Positions 1-5,268 of a stretch of 5,268 bases of DNA are shown here, in pieces. Where the stretch lies: assembly GCA_026394095.1 (NCBI GenBank), contig JAPKYY010000180.1, forward strand, positions 1 through 5,268. The letters are read 5' to 3'. The notes below the pieces were generated by a model that was not told the DNA's origin, did no database searches, and saw nothing but the letters and a program-made list of their open reading frames with translations. The DNA is from Acidobacteriota bacterium. GTDB lineage: Bacteria; Acidobacteriota; Terriglobia; Bryobacterales; Bryobacteraceae. Each line of letters starts with the position of its first letter. Position 1 is the first letter of the stretch. The position numbers and the translations under genes are program-made.

Positions 1-465
1 GGTGCTGTCAAAAGCTTTGAAGCCCACCGCGCAATTCAGCATGGGGCAGCAGAAGTCGACATGGTCATCAACATCGGTGCTCTCAAGAGCGGGCTCTATA
101 GCGATGTTGAAACGGACATCAAAACAACAGCCGAGCTCACTCATCTAGCCGGTGGCAAACTCAAGGTAATCCTCGAAACCGGCCTCCTGACAAATCTTGA
201 AAAGGAAACTGGCTGCCGTATCAGCTCCGCGGCCGGCGCAGACTTCGTCAAGACCTCTACCGGCTTTGCCAAAGGCGGAGCCACGGTCGAAGACATCCAT
301 CTCATGCGCGGCATCGTCAGCCCCAAAATGGGGATCAAGGCCAGCGGCGGAGTGCGCACCTACGAAGACGCCATGCGCATGATCGAAGCAGGTGCCACCC
401 GCATCGGCGCATCTGCCAGCATCGCAATTGTCACCGGGAAACCCGCCACAGGAACCGGCTACTGA
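1..465 (+). CDS. deoC: deoxyribose-phosphate aldolase, 3' part (5' end outside window)
   Basis: This enzyme reversibly cleaves 2-deoxyribose 5-phosphate to glyceraldehyde 3-phosphate and acetaldehyde, in cytosolic deoxynucleoside catabolism. The frame is open from base 1, giving 154 visible residues. The family is usually about 220-260 residues, so roughly the first third is missing. The internal ATG at 61 is not the real start, because the conserved residues just before it (AAEVD) belong to the family motif. Class I aldolase signatures are present: [11 protein letters not shown] (visible D20, the proton-relay aspartate), DFVKTSTGF with the Schiff-base lysine (visible K84, bases 250-252), and [10 protein letters not shown] with the second active-site lysine (K113). 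The chain ends in a terminal tyrosine, as in E. coli DeoC, where that Tyr takes part in catalysis. The TGA stop shares its A with the ATG of the next gene, suggesting co-transcription and translational coupling. Identification is secure. Confidence 0.95.
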   Translation, partial: GAVKSFEAHRAIQHGAAEVDMVINIGALKSGLYSDVETDIKTTAELTHLAGGKLKVILETGLLTNLEKETGCRISSAAGADFVKTSTGFAKGGATVEDIHLMRGIVSPKMGIKASGGVRTYEDAMRMIEAGATRIGASASIAIVTGKPATGTGY

Positions 466-2213
466 TGGCCAAGGCTACCGAAAGAAACGTTCGCTTCGAA
501 GAACGTGCAGACCTGCTCGACTTCCTGCTTGAGGTTGCAGACTCCACTGCATCTACCCTCGATCTCGATCAGGTTCTCGACCACGTCGCCGACGTCATCC
601 ATCGCGTCATCGGCTTCGACCTCTTCGCCATTCTTCTTTACAGCGACCGATCGAAGCATCTGAAGGTCCGTTATTCGATCGGCCATCGCGACGAACTAGT
701 GCGCACTCTCGCCATCAAGTTTGGCGAAGGCCTCGTGGGTGCTGCCGCAGAAAGCCGCAAGCCCGTAAACGTAGGAGACGTCCGCGCCGATACCCGCTAT
801 CTCAACGCCCTCGACCCGGTACGCAGCGAACTCGCCGTTCCGATGGTCGCCCGTGGCCGGCTGGTTGGTGTCATCGATCTCGAGAGCACCCGCCTCAACG
901 CTTACGGCAAACGCGAAGAAGCCCTCCTCAGCCTCATCGCCAGCCGTGTGGCTTCGGCCGTGGACAACGCCCGCCTCTACAAACGCGTTGAACAAAATCA
1001 CAAGACGCTCAAGGTCCTCACGCAGCTCACCAAAGAGTTCTCATCTATCCTCGATCTCGACTCACTGCTCGAAAAAATCGCCAGCGGCGTTCGCAGCCTC
1101 GTCCACTACGACGGCTTCAGCGTCCTGCTCGTTGATGACGGTGAACAGGTACTCAAGAATCGTTTCAGCCTGCGCTTTGACGAGCGAAAGACCGAAGACA
1201 TCCCCTTAAGCCGCGGCGTTACCGGCGCAGCGGTCAGAGCCCGCCACGCCATCCGCGTCGCTGATACGGCAACCGACGAACGCTACATCGAAACCGCCAG
1301 CGGCATCCGTAGCGAAGTCGCCGTGCCGCTCATCGTCAACGACCGTGTCATCGGCGTCATGGATATCGAAAGTGAGCGCGTTAACTTCTTTACCGAAGAA
1401 CACTCCCGCACACTGGGCCTGCTTGCACCCCAGGTGGCTGCCAGCATCGAAAACGCGCGGCTCTACGAAGAAGTCGCCTCCCGCCAGAAAAGTATGGAGG
1501 ACGATCTCACCGCTGCCCGCCGCGTCCAGAGCCTCCTGCTTCCCCAGGAAGCCCCTGAGATCCATGGCCTCGATATCGGCATGGGCATGCGTCCTGCTCG
1601 CGAGGTAACAGGCGACATCTACGACATCTTTGAAATCGAAGAGAAGGTCGCGCTGATTGCCTTTGGCGACTCCAGCGGCAAAGGCGCAGCCGCAGCCCTC
1701 TATGGAGCTATGGTCTCCGGCCTGCTCCGCAGCATGGCCTACCGCCGCCTCACGCCAGCCAAGATGATGAAAGTCTTGAACGACCGTCTCTGCGAGCGCC
1801 GCGTCGATGGCCAGTATGTCACCCTGTTGCTGGTTCGCTGGGATGCCGAAGCGAAAAAACTCACCTTCGCCAGTGCCGGTGGTGGCTTGCCTGTGCTGAT
1901 GCGTGACGGAGAGGTCAGCCGCCTCCACCTCGAAGGCGTCCCCTTGGGCCTGCTCGAGAATCGCGAATACGATGACATCACGCACGAAGTCAAAACCGGT
2001 GACCGCATCGGCCTCTTCAGTGACGGCTTTGAAGATCAAACCAACGCAGCAGGCGATGTTTACGGCCAGACCGAACTCGCCCGCCACTTCCGCAAGTACC
2101 GCAAAATCGCGCCCGCCTCCATCTTCAACAAGATGCTCGCCGAGCTCGATCTCTTCCGCGCCAGCGTCCCCATCCACGACGACCAGAGCGCTCTCATTTT
2201 GAAAGTGAAATAG
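465..2213 (+). CDS. GAF-GAF-SpoIIE (PP2C-type) serine phosphatase, RsbU-like
   Basis: This is a 582-residue cytosolic signalling protein with no signal peptide or membrane segment. Two GAF sensor domains lie at about residues 18-172 and 184-334. Each carries the family pattern of GEGLVGAA / SRGVTGAA followed by SELAVPM / SEVAVPL and then GVIDLES / GVMDIES. A charged helix (about 330-358, ending in ARRVQSLLLP) leads into the SpoIIE/PP2C phosphatase (about 365-582). The metal-binding aspartates of the PP2C fold are visible as GDIYD (D384), FGDSSGKG (D402), SDGF (D520) and HDDQ (D572-D573), so it is probably active. Family members typically dephosphorylate an anti-sigma-factor antagonist (STAS protein) in partner-switching pathways, but no partner is encoded in the window and the ligand of the GAF domains cannot be told. 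The start at 465 overlaps the deoC stop by one base, with an AGGA about 11 nt upstream. lysA follows after 3 bp. The TAG stop is in the same frame as lysA. Confidence 0.93.
   Translation: MAKATERNVRFEERADLLDFLLEVADSTASTLDLDQVLDHVADVIHRVIGFDLFAILLYSDRSKHLKVRYSIGHRDELVRTLAIKFGEGLVGAAAESRKPVNVGDVRADTRYLNALDPVRSELAVPMVARGRLVGVIDLESTRLNAYGKREEALLSLIASRVASAVDNARLYKRVEQNHKTLKVLTQLTKEFSSILDLDSLLEKIASGVRSLVHYDGFSVLLVDDGEQVLKNRFSLRFDERKTEDIPLSRGVTGAAVRARHAIRVADTATDERYIETASGIRSEVAVPLIVNDRVIGVMDIESERVNFFTEEHSRTLGLLAPQVAASIENARLYEEVASRQKSMEDDLTAARRVQSLLLPQEAPEIHGLDIGMGMRPAREVTGDIYDIFEIEEKVALIAFGDSSGKGAAAALYGAMVSGLLRSMAYRRLTPAKMMKVLNDRLCERRVDGQYVTLLLVRWDAEAKKLTFASAGGGLPVLMRDGEVSRLHLEGVPLGLLENREYDDITHEVKTGDRIGLFSDGFEDQTNAAGDVYGQTELARHFRKYRKIAPASIFNKMLAELDLFRASVPIHDDQSALILKVK
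516..1466 (+). repeat. tandem duplicated GAF domains within the phosphatase gene
   Basis: The two GAF domains (about 516-980 and 1014-1466) align with each other throughout. Both have a start like STLDLDQVLD / SILDLDSLLE, a glycine-rich turn GLVGAA / GVTGAA, a segment of the form VxDxxxDxRY, then RSELAVPM / RSEVAVPL and VIDLES / VMDIES, and both end with DNARLYKRV / ENARLYEEV. This is protein-level internal duplication that has diverged in DNA sequence, so it is an old tandem duplication rather than a recent DNA repeat. Confidence 0.8.
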
Positions 2214-2216
2214 GGA

Positions 2217-3458
2217 ATGAATTACGAATTTCGCAACCGGCGCCTCTGCGTCGAAGGGGTAGAACTTTCCGAAATCGCCGAGCAATGCGGCACCCCCACC
2301 TACGTCTATAGCGCTGGTATGATCCGCGAGCGCTACCACGCCTATGCCAGCGCCTTCGCAGGCATGCCCAGCCGCGTCTGCTACGCCGTTAAGGCCAACT
2401 CCAACCTAGCTGTCCTCTCGGTACTCGCAAAGGAAGGCGCAGGCTTCGACATCGTCAGCGGCGGAGAACTCTTCCGTGTCCTCCGCGCCGGTGGCAAGGC
2501 TTCGAGCGTTGTTTTCAGCGGCGTCGGCAAAACCGCCAATGAGATCCGCTACGCCATCGAACAAGGCGTCCACAGCTTCAATTGCGAAAGCTATGCCGAG
2601 ATCGAAGTTCTCAACCGCGTTGCCGGCGAAACCGGCAAGACAGCCAGCGTCGCCCTGCGCGTCAACCCCGACGTCAACCCCGTCACCCACGAATACATCT
2701 CCACCGGCCTCAAGGAAAACAAGTTCGGCATCGACATGAGCGTCATCGAGCAGGCCTACGCCCACGCCGCCAGCCAGCCCAATCTCAAAGTCACCGGCGT
2801 CTCCTGCCACATCGGCTCGCAGATGCTCGATTCCGCCCCCATGGTGGAAGCCGTAGAGCGTCTCCTTGCCCTCGCCCTGCGTCTCAAGGCCAGTGGCCTT
2901 CCCATCGATCACATCGACCTTGGCGGTGGCCTCGGCGTCAAGTATCAGGCCACCGAAGACACACCCTCCATTCATGACGCCGTAGCCAGCATGCGCAAAG
3001 TGATCGAATCCTCAGGCCTGATCGCTATGGTGGAACCCGGCCGCTCGATCGTTGCCGAAGCGGGCGTACTACTCACGAAAGTCCTATATCGCAAAAACAA
3101 CGGCGGCAAGGAATTCGCAATCATCGACGCCGCAATGAACGACCTCATCCGCCCCTCGCTCTACAAAGCCTTCCACGATGTAGTCCCGGTGAGCGAAAAC
3201 GACAAACCCACGATGGAAGTCGACCTGGTTGGCCCGGTCTGCGAAAGCGGCGACTGGATCGCCAAAAAGCGCACTCTCCCAACTCTCGAAAGCGGCGACC
3301 TCCTGGCTGTAAAAACCGCCGGGGCCTACGGCTTCGGTATGGCCTCCAACTACAATTCCAGAGGCCGGGCAGCAGAAGTCCTGGTCGACGGCAACACCTT
3401 CAAAGTAGTGAGAGCCCGCGAATCCTGGGAAGACCTGGTCCGCGGCGAATCCGCCTAA
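2217..3458 (+). CDS. lysA: diaminopimelate decarboxylase
   Basis: This PLP enzyme (fold type III) decarboxylates meso-diaminopimelate to L-lysine, the last step of lysine synthesis, in the cytosol. The product is 413 residues, a normal length. The start at 2217 fits the family N-terminus (a short strand, then ELSEIAEQCGTPTYVYS). The PLP-binding lysine is K59 in CYAVKANSN. Other family motifs are NKFGID (about 168-173), CHIGSQ with H198, DLGGGLG (G236-G238, phosphate binding), EPGRS (273-277), DAAMNDLIRPSLY (304-316), the catalytic cysteine C342 in GPVCESGD, and GAYGFGMASNYN with Y371. All expected active-site residues are present. The start lies 3 bp after the phosphatase TAG, and the only Shine-Dalgarno-like sequence (AGGGA) abuts the ATG, so translation probably depends on coupling to the upstream gene. 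The TAA stop overlaps the stop of the convergent vapC, and no terminator is visible after it. Confidence 0.97.
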   Translation: MNYEFRNRRLCVEGVELSEIAEQCGTPTYVYSAGMIRERYHAYASAFAGMPSRVCYAVKANSNLAVLSVLAKEGAGFDIVSGGELFRVLRAGGKASSVVFSGVGKTANEIRYAIEQGVHSFNCESYAEIEVLNRVAGETGKTASVALRVNPDVNPVTHEYISTGLKENKFGIDMSVIEQAYAHAASQPNLKVTGVSCHIGSQMLDSAPMVEAVERLLALALRLKASGLPIDHIDLGGGLGVKYQATEDTPSIHDAVASMRKVIESSGLIAMVEPGRSIVAEAGVLLTKVLYRKNNGGKEFAIIDAAMNDLIRPSLYKAFHDVVPVSENDKPTMEVDLVGPVCESGDWIAKKRTLPTLESGDLLAVKTAGAYGFGMASNYNSRGRAAEVLVDGNTFKVVRARESWEDLVRGESA

Positions 3459-3841
3459 GCCACCTTCACATCGGTAGCCGCAAAATCGTTGCCCTTAAAC
3501 AAAAGCGGCAAATCCTTCTGCTTTGCCAGAGCATAAGCAAAGCAGTCCCCCATGTTTAACCGCGCCGGACGACCCTTGTATTGTGCGAATGCCGCAAATG
3601 CGATCTTCGCCTGCGCCAAACTTACTTCTTCGATCACTATCAGATATTCCTTGACCCACTCATCAAAAATTGCCTCGCCTTCAGGCCCCAGCACTGAGTA
3701 CATCCGTACCTGAACTTCCCACCAATTGAGTGCGCTAATTGAGATGGAATCCGCTTCCGTAAGCTTTTGTTGATAGTGCTCCCGGTCAGGTTCTTTGAAC
3801 AGGATGGCCAGGATTGCAGACGAGTCCACAACCAGGGTCAT
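3455..3841 (-). CDS. vapC: VapC-family toxin, PIN-domain ribonuclease
   Basis: This 128-residue protein is the toxin half of a type II toxin-antitoxin pair. PIN-domain VapC toxins are Mg2+-dependent RNases that cleave tRNA or rRNA. The start is taken at the ATG 3839-3841, because the protein then opens with the canonical MTLVVDSSAILAILF. The frame is open 69 bases further upstream, but that extension lies over vapB and does not look like the family. The acidic PIN residues are all visible: D6 in VVDSSA, E42 in NWWEV, D99 in NMGDCFAYALA and D119 in GNDF, so the toxin appears intact. Its ATG overlaps the vapB TGA in an ATGA junction, indicating translational coupling. The stop (TAG, 3455-3457) overlaps the lysA stop tail-to-tail. 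By eye the pair is less GC-rich than lysA (26 G/C in bases 3721-3780 against 41 in 2761-2820, two chosen samples). This fits horizontal acquisition but does not prove it. Confidence 0.92.
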   Translation of the reverse strand: MTLVVDSSAILAILFKEPDREHYQQKLTEADSISISALNWWEVQVRMYSVLGPEGEAIFDEWVKEYLIVIEEVSLAQAKIAFAAFAQYKGRPARLNMGDCFAYALAKQKDLPLLFKGNDFAATDVKVA

Positions 3842-4101
3842 TTCGGTAAACCATCTTCGTCGTACAGATCTTCGTCCGTAATCATTGGGCCGATCTGCGG
3901 CAAACTCCAAAGTTTCTGAAGAAGAGCATCTGCTCGCTTCATCCTCTCCGCTTTCTCTGATTTTTTCTGATCCTGCTGCCGAACCAACTCTGCCCGTACC
4001 GCCAAAGCAACAGCGTCAGTCACAGAAACTTTCATGAGCTCAGAAAGCTCCCGAATCTGGGAGGTGACATCCTCCCGCCGAATCTGAATTGGGGCTTTCA
4101 T
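3838..4101 (-). CDS. vapB: VapB-family antitoxin (Rv0623-like/PSK type)
   Basis: This 87-residue protein is the antitoxin and probable DNA-binding autorepressor for the adjacent VapC. The N-terminal part (about residues 3-41) fits the short strand plus two-helix pattern of ribbon-helix-helix-like VapB proteins: PIQIRRED, then VTSQIRELSELMK, then SVTDAVALAVRAELVR. The latter two match the family pattern of a leading helix followed by (S)xTxAVxxAxRxxL. A charged lysine/glutamate linker follows (about 42-58). The C-terminus, ending in LYDEDGLPK, is the usual toxin-wrapping tail. The start chosen is the ATG at 4099-4101. The frame continues to a TTG at 4140, but that would add residues over the upstream gene's stop region and is unlike the family. 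The ATG lies inside one arm of a 14-bp perfect inverted repeat. The stop overlaps the vapC start by 4 bases. The upstream isomerase gene is on the same strand, 31 bp away. Confidence 0.88.
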   Translation of the reverse strand: MKAPIQIRREDVTSQIRELSELMKVSVTDAVALAVRAELVRQQDQKKSEKAERMKRADALLQKLWSLPQIGPMITDEDLYDEDGLPK

Positions 4102-4127
4102 GATTCCAAATTTATCATGAAAGCCCC
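4091..4127. repeat. perfect 14-bp inverted repeat over the vapB start; candidate VapBC operator
   Basis: The left arm GGGGCTTTCATGAT (4091-4104) and right arm ATCATGAAAGCCCC (4114-4127) are exact reverse complements separated by 9 bp (4105-4113, TCCAAATTT). The vapB start codon (4099-4101 on the minus strand) lies inside the left arm. VapB-type antitoxins with VapC commonly bind inverted repeats at their own promoter, so an operator is the favoured reading. In RNA made from the minus strand the same sequence would form a 14-bp stem containing the start codon. No T-run follows either arm, so it does not look like an intrinsic terminator. Confidence 0.8.
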
Positions 4128-4140
4128 GCCTATCATGCAA
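4111..4140 (-). promoter_or_regulatory. possible vapBC promoter overlapping the inverted repeat
   Basis: Read on the minus strand, TTGCAT (4140-4135) and GATAAA (4116-4111) are 18 bp apart. They match the sigma-70 -35 and -10 consensus at 3 and 4 of 6 positions. Initiation about 7 bases after the -10 would fall near 4104, almost on the vapB ATG, giving a nearly leaderless mRNA and placing the -10 inside the palindrome. The matches are weak and this is a suggestion only. Confidence 0.3.
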
Positions 4141-5020
4141 ACGACTGGCGTAACAGCTTCAGGCTCTTCGGCACCGCCGTCATCGGGTCCTCATTGCCTT
4201 CCATCTCCAGACTCACCCACCCGCCAAATTTGGCAGCCTTCAAGATCCCGGCGATCTTCTTGTAATCGAGATCAAGCGTGTACCAGACCCCGCCGCCATA
4301 ATAAGTCTTTGCCTGAACGATCGAGGCATGAGGCGCAAGCTGCGCAATCCCCTCGTAATACTTGTCCGGATAATTCCCGGTATCGAGATTGATCCCGAGC
4401 CAGGGCGAATTCACCTGCTTCCAAATATCAAGCAGAGTCGGAATCTTTGTAGTCAGGCCCCAGTGATTCTCGAGAGCCATCTTCACGCCGGTGCTCTCGC
4501 AATGCGGGAGGATCTCGCGAATCGAATCCACACACCATCCAATCGCATCAGCTTCTTTGAATCCCGCGATGGGCGGCTCGTCACCCTTGGCCTTCATCAA
4601 ATCGTCAAAGCTCTTGATCGTCTTCCAGCGTCCAGAGTTCAGGCGAATGCAGGGAATCCCCAACTGCGCTGCCAGATCAATACAGTGCTTTGTATGATCG
4701 ATATTCTTCTTGCGCTCAGCCGCATCCGGCGACACAAAATCCTGGTGGATCGACAGCATCGGCATGTCGAGACCCTTGTCAAAAGCCCGCTGCTTGAGCG
4801 AATTCAGATAGCTCTTCTCTTCTGAAGCAAACTGGCGATGCAACAATTCCACGCCGTCAAACCCCATTGTCTGCGCGTGATCGATCACCTTTTCAATTGG
4901 ATACTTCTCCCCCTACAGGTGCCAGAACGAATACGTAGAAACGGCGATCTTCTGGCGGGATTGACCCATCAACAATGGTGCAAGGGATGCACCAATAGCG
5001 GCGCGACGAGAGATTGACAT
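4133..5020 (-). pseudogene. Tat-exported sugar phosphate isomerase/epimerase-like TIM-barrel protein, interrupted by an in-frame amber codon
   Basis: Read from ATG 5020 this would be a 295-residue protein of the AP endonuclease 2 / xylose isomerase-like TIM-barrel family (PF01261-type). The N-terminus MSISRRAAIGASLAPLLMG is a Tat-type signal with twin arginines R5-R6, and the first barrel strand KIAVSTYSFW follows. Codon 36 (4913-4915, TAG on the minus strand) then stops translation between WHL and GEKYPIEKV. The frame stays intact on both sides and runs to TGA at 4133, with family-like segments: GFDGVELLH, LGIPCIRLNSG, MALENHWG (E184, HW), INLDTGNYPD (D213), QAKTYY and VSLEMEGNED (E272, numbering the amber as residue 36). 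The Glu/Asp/Glu pattern fits a metal site. An internal GTG at 4888 would open a 251-residue remnant, but it would lack the signal and first strand and has no visible ribosome site. Substrate is unknown. It is probably a fresh nonsense mutation or a sequence error. Confidence 0.8.
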
Positions 5021-5036
5021 ATCCTAAGATTAAATC
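5021..5036. promoter_or_regulatory. 16-bp divergent start-to-start interval with mirrored -10-like hexamers
   Basis: Only ATCCTAAGATTAAATC separates the start codons of the divergent isomerase and oxidoreductase genes. TAAGAT (5025-5030, plus) lies at -12 to -7 from the oxidoreductase ATG. TAATCT (5032-5027, minus) lies at -12 to -7 from the isomerase ATG. Both fit TANNNT, the pattern seen at -10 elements of leaderless transcripts in several phyla. No good Shine-Dalgarno is present for the plus gene, and the AGGA before the minus gene is only one base from its ATG. The interval is AT-rich, so a chance match is possible. Confidence 0.4.
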
Positions 5037-5268
5037 ATGTCTTCCCGTAGAGAATTCCTAGAAGTCAGCGCCCTAGGCGGCGCAGTGGCCAATTTGGCAC
5101 AAGCTCAAAAAACATCTGCTAACGACAAAATTCGCGTCGGTTGTATCGGTATGGGCAACATGGGCCTCGGCGACGTCAAAACCATCTCCACCGTCCCCGG
5201 CGTCGAGTTCGTAGCCGTAGCCGACATCTACGAAGGCCGCCTCACCAACGCCAAAGAACTCTTCGGCA
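5037..5268 (+). CDS. Tat-exported Gfo/Idh/MocA-family oxidoreductase, 5' part (3' end outside window)
   Basis: This is the first 77 residues of an NAD(P)-dependent dehydrogenase of the glucose-fructose oxidoreductase / inositol dehydrogenase family. It runs off the right edge; full members are usually 350-450 residues. The start at 5037 is supported by the Tat signal directly after it: SRREFL (R4-R5) matches the SRRxFLK consensus, followed by a hydrophobic stretch SALGGAVANLA and a possible cleavage after AQA (residue 23). The mature part begins with the Rossmann fold KIRVGCIGMGNMG, in which G38, G40 and G43 form the GxGxxG dinucleotide loop. D63, at the end of strand 2 (VEFVAVAD), suggests NAD rather than NADP preference. 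Tat export fits a protein that folds around its cofactor before reaching the periplasm, as in Zymomonas GFOR. The substrate cannot be told from this part. It is divergent from the isomerase-like gene, a common partner type for this family. Confidence 0.9.
   Translation, partial: MSSRREFLEVSALGGAVANLAQAQKTSANDKIRVGCIGMGNMGLGDVKTISTVPGVEFVAVADIYEGRLTNAKELFG

Noticed and set aside
61..63. ATG at 61 as the start of deoC.
   Set aside because: The frame is open to base 1 and encodes family-conserved residues before this ATG, including the active-site aspartate at bases 58-60.
1206..2339. A 377-codon open frame on the minus strand opposite the phosphatase gene.
   Set aside because: The plus-strand frame is a clear GAF-SpoIIE protein. 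The antisense frame has no recognisable motif, spans the phosphatase/lysA junction, and is a typical by-product of biased codon use. The same holds for 2406-2975 minus and 4328-4825 plus.
3842..3910. Upstream extension of vapC by 23 residues.
   Set aside because: It lies entirely within vapB, and its sequence (rich in Arg, no PIN-like strand) does not match the family. The MTLVVDSSA start gives the normal length and an ATGA junction.
4091..4127. The inverted repeat as an intrinsic terminator for the isomerase transcript.
   Set aside because: The stem is strong, but the sequence after it on the minus strand is AATTCAG and on the plus strand GCCTATC. Neither has a T-run, and the stem runs into vapB coding sequence.
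4117..4392. A plus-strand open frame starting with the same ATGAAAGCCCC as vapB.
   Set aside because: Its start resembles vapB only because it lies in the other arm of the inverted repeat. The rest is antisense to the isomerase, with no domain-like sequence.
4913..4915. Amber codon read as pyrrolysine or programmed read-through.
   Set aside because: No known read-through context (such as TAG followed by CARYYA) is present. TAG ends two other genes in the window, and this protein family is not known to use pyrrolysine. A nonsense mutation or sequence error is simpler.
5014..5019. A perfect TTGACA (-35 consensus) on the plus strand just before the oxidoreductase gene.
   Set aside because: A 16-18 bp spacer would put the -10 over the oxidoreductase start codon, where the sequence (around ATGTCT) does not resemble TATAAT, and transcription would start inside the gene. 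The hexamer arises from the isomerase codons Met-Ser-Ile on the other strand.

Overview
The window looks like chromosomal DNA from a free-living bacterium of moderately high GC, most likely an Acidobacteriota member (Solibacter/Bryobacter-like). That placement is an inference. It rests on codons ending in C, on a GAF-GAF-SpoIIE phosphatase sitting beside lysA, and on a pair of twin-arginine (Tat) exported sugar enzymes (an AP-endonuclease-2-type TIM barrel and a Gfo/Idh/MocA oxidoreductase), a combination common in Acidobacteriota, Planctomycetota and Verrucomicrobiota. No marker gene in the window proves the lineage.

Left part, plus strand (1-3458): a tightly packed three-gene cluster. It holds the 3' two-thirds of deoC (deoxyribose-phosphate aldolase), a 582-residue GAF-GAF-SpoIIE/PP2C phosphatase of the RsbU type that starts on the last base of the deoC stop codon, and lysA (diaminopimelate decarboxylase), which starts 3 bp after the phosphatase stop. 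The spacing implies one transcript whose promoter lies left of the window. The cluster mixes nucleoside salvage, a signalling phosphatase and lysine synthesis.

Middle, minus strand (3455-4140): a VapBC type II toxin-antitoxin pair with the usual ATGA overlap between antitoxin and toxin. The vapC stop overlaps the lysA stop tail-to-tail. A perfect 14-bp inverted repeat with a 9-bp spacer covers the vapB start codon and is the best candidate for the autoregulatory operator. A weak promoter-like sequence overlaps it.

Right part (4133-5268): a sugar phosphate isomerase/epimerase-like TIM-barrel gene on the minus strand and, divergently, the 5' end of a Gfo/Idh/MocA oxidoreductase on the plus strand. 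Both carry an N-terminal Tat signal, and their start codons are only 16 bp apart. The isomerase frame is intact for 295 sense codons except for one in-frame amber (TAG) at codon 36, just after the first barrel strand. It is therefore either a very recent pseudogene or a sequence error. TAG is the apparent normal stop of two other genes here, so general reassignment of TAG is unlikely.

There is no gene-free stretch of 300 bp or more. No RNA genes, insertion sequences, CRISPR arrays or convincing intrinsic terminators were seen. No clearly new multi-gene system is evident. The most notable points are the vapB start-codon palindrome, the amber-interrupted exported isomerase, and the very short divergent promoter interval.
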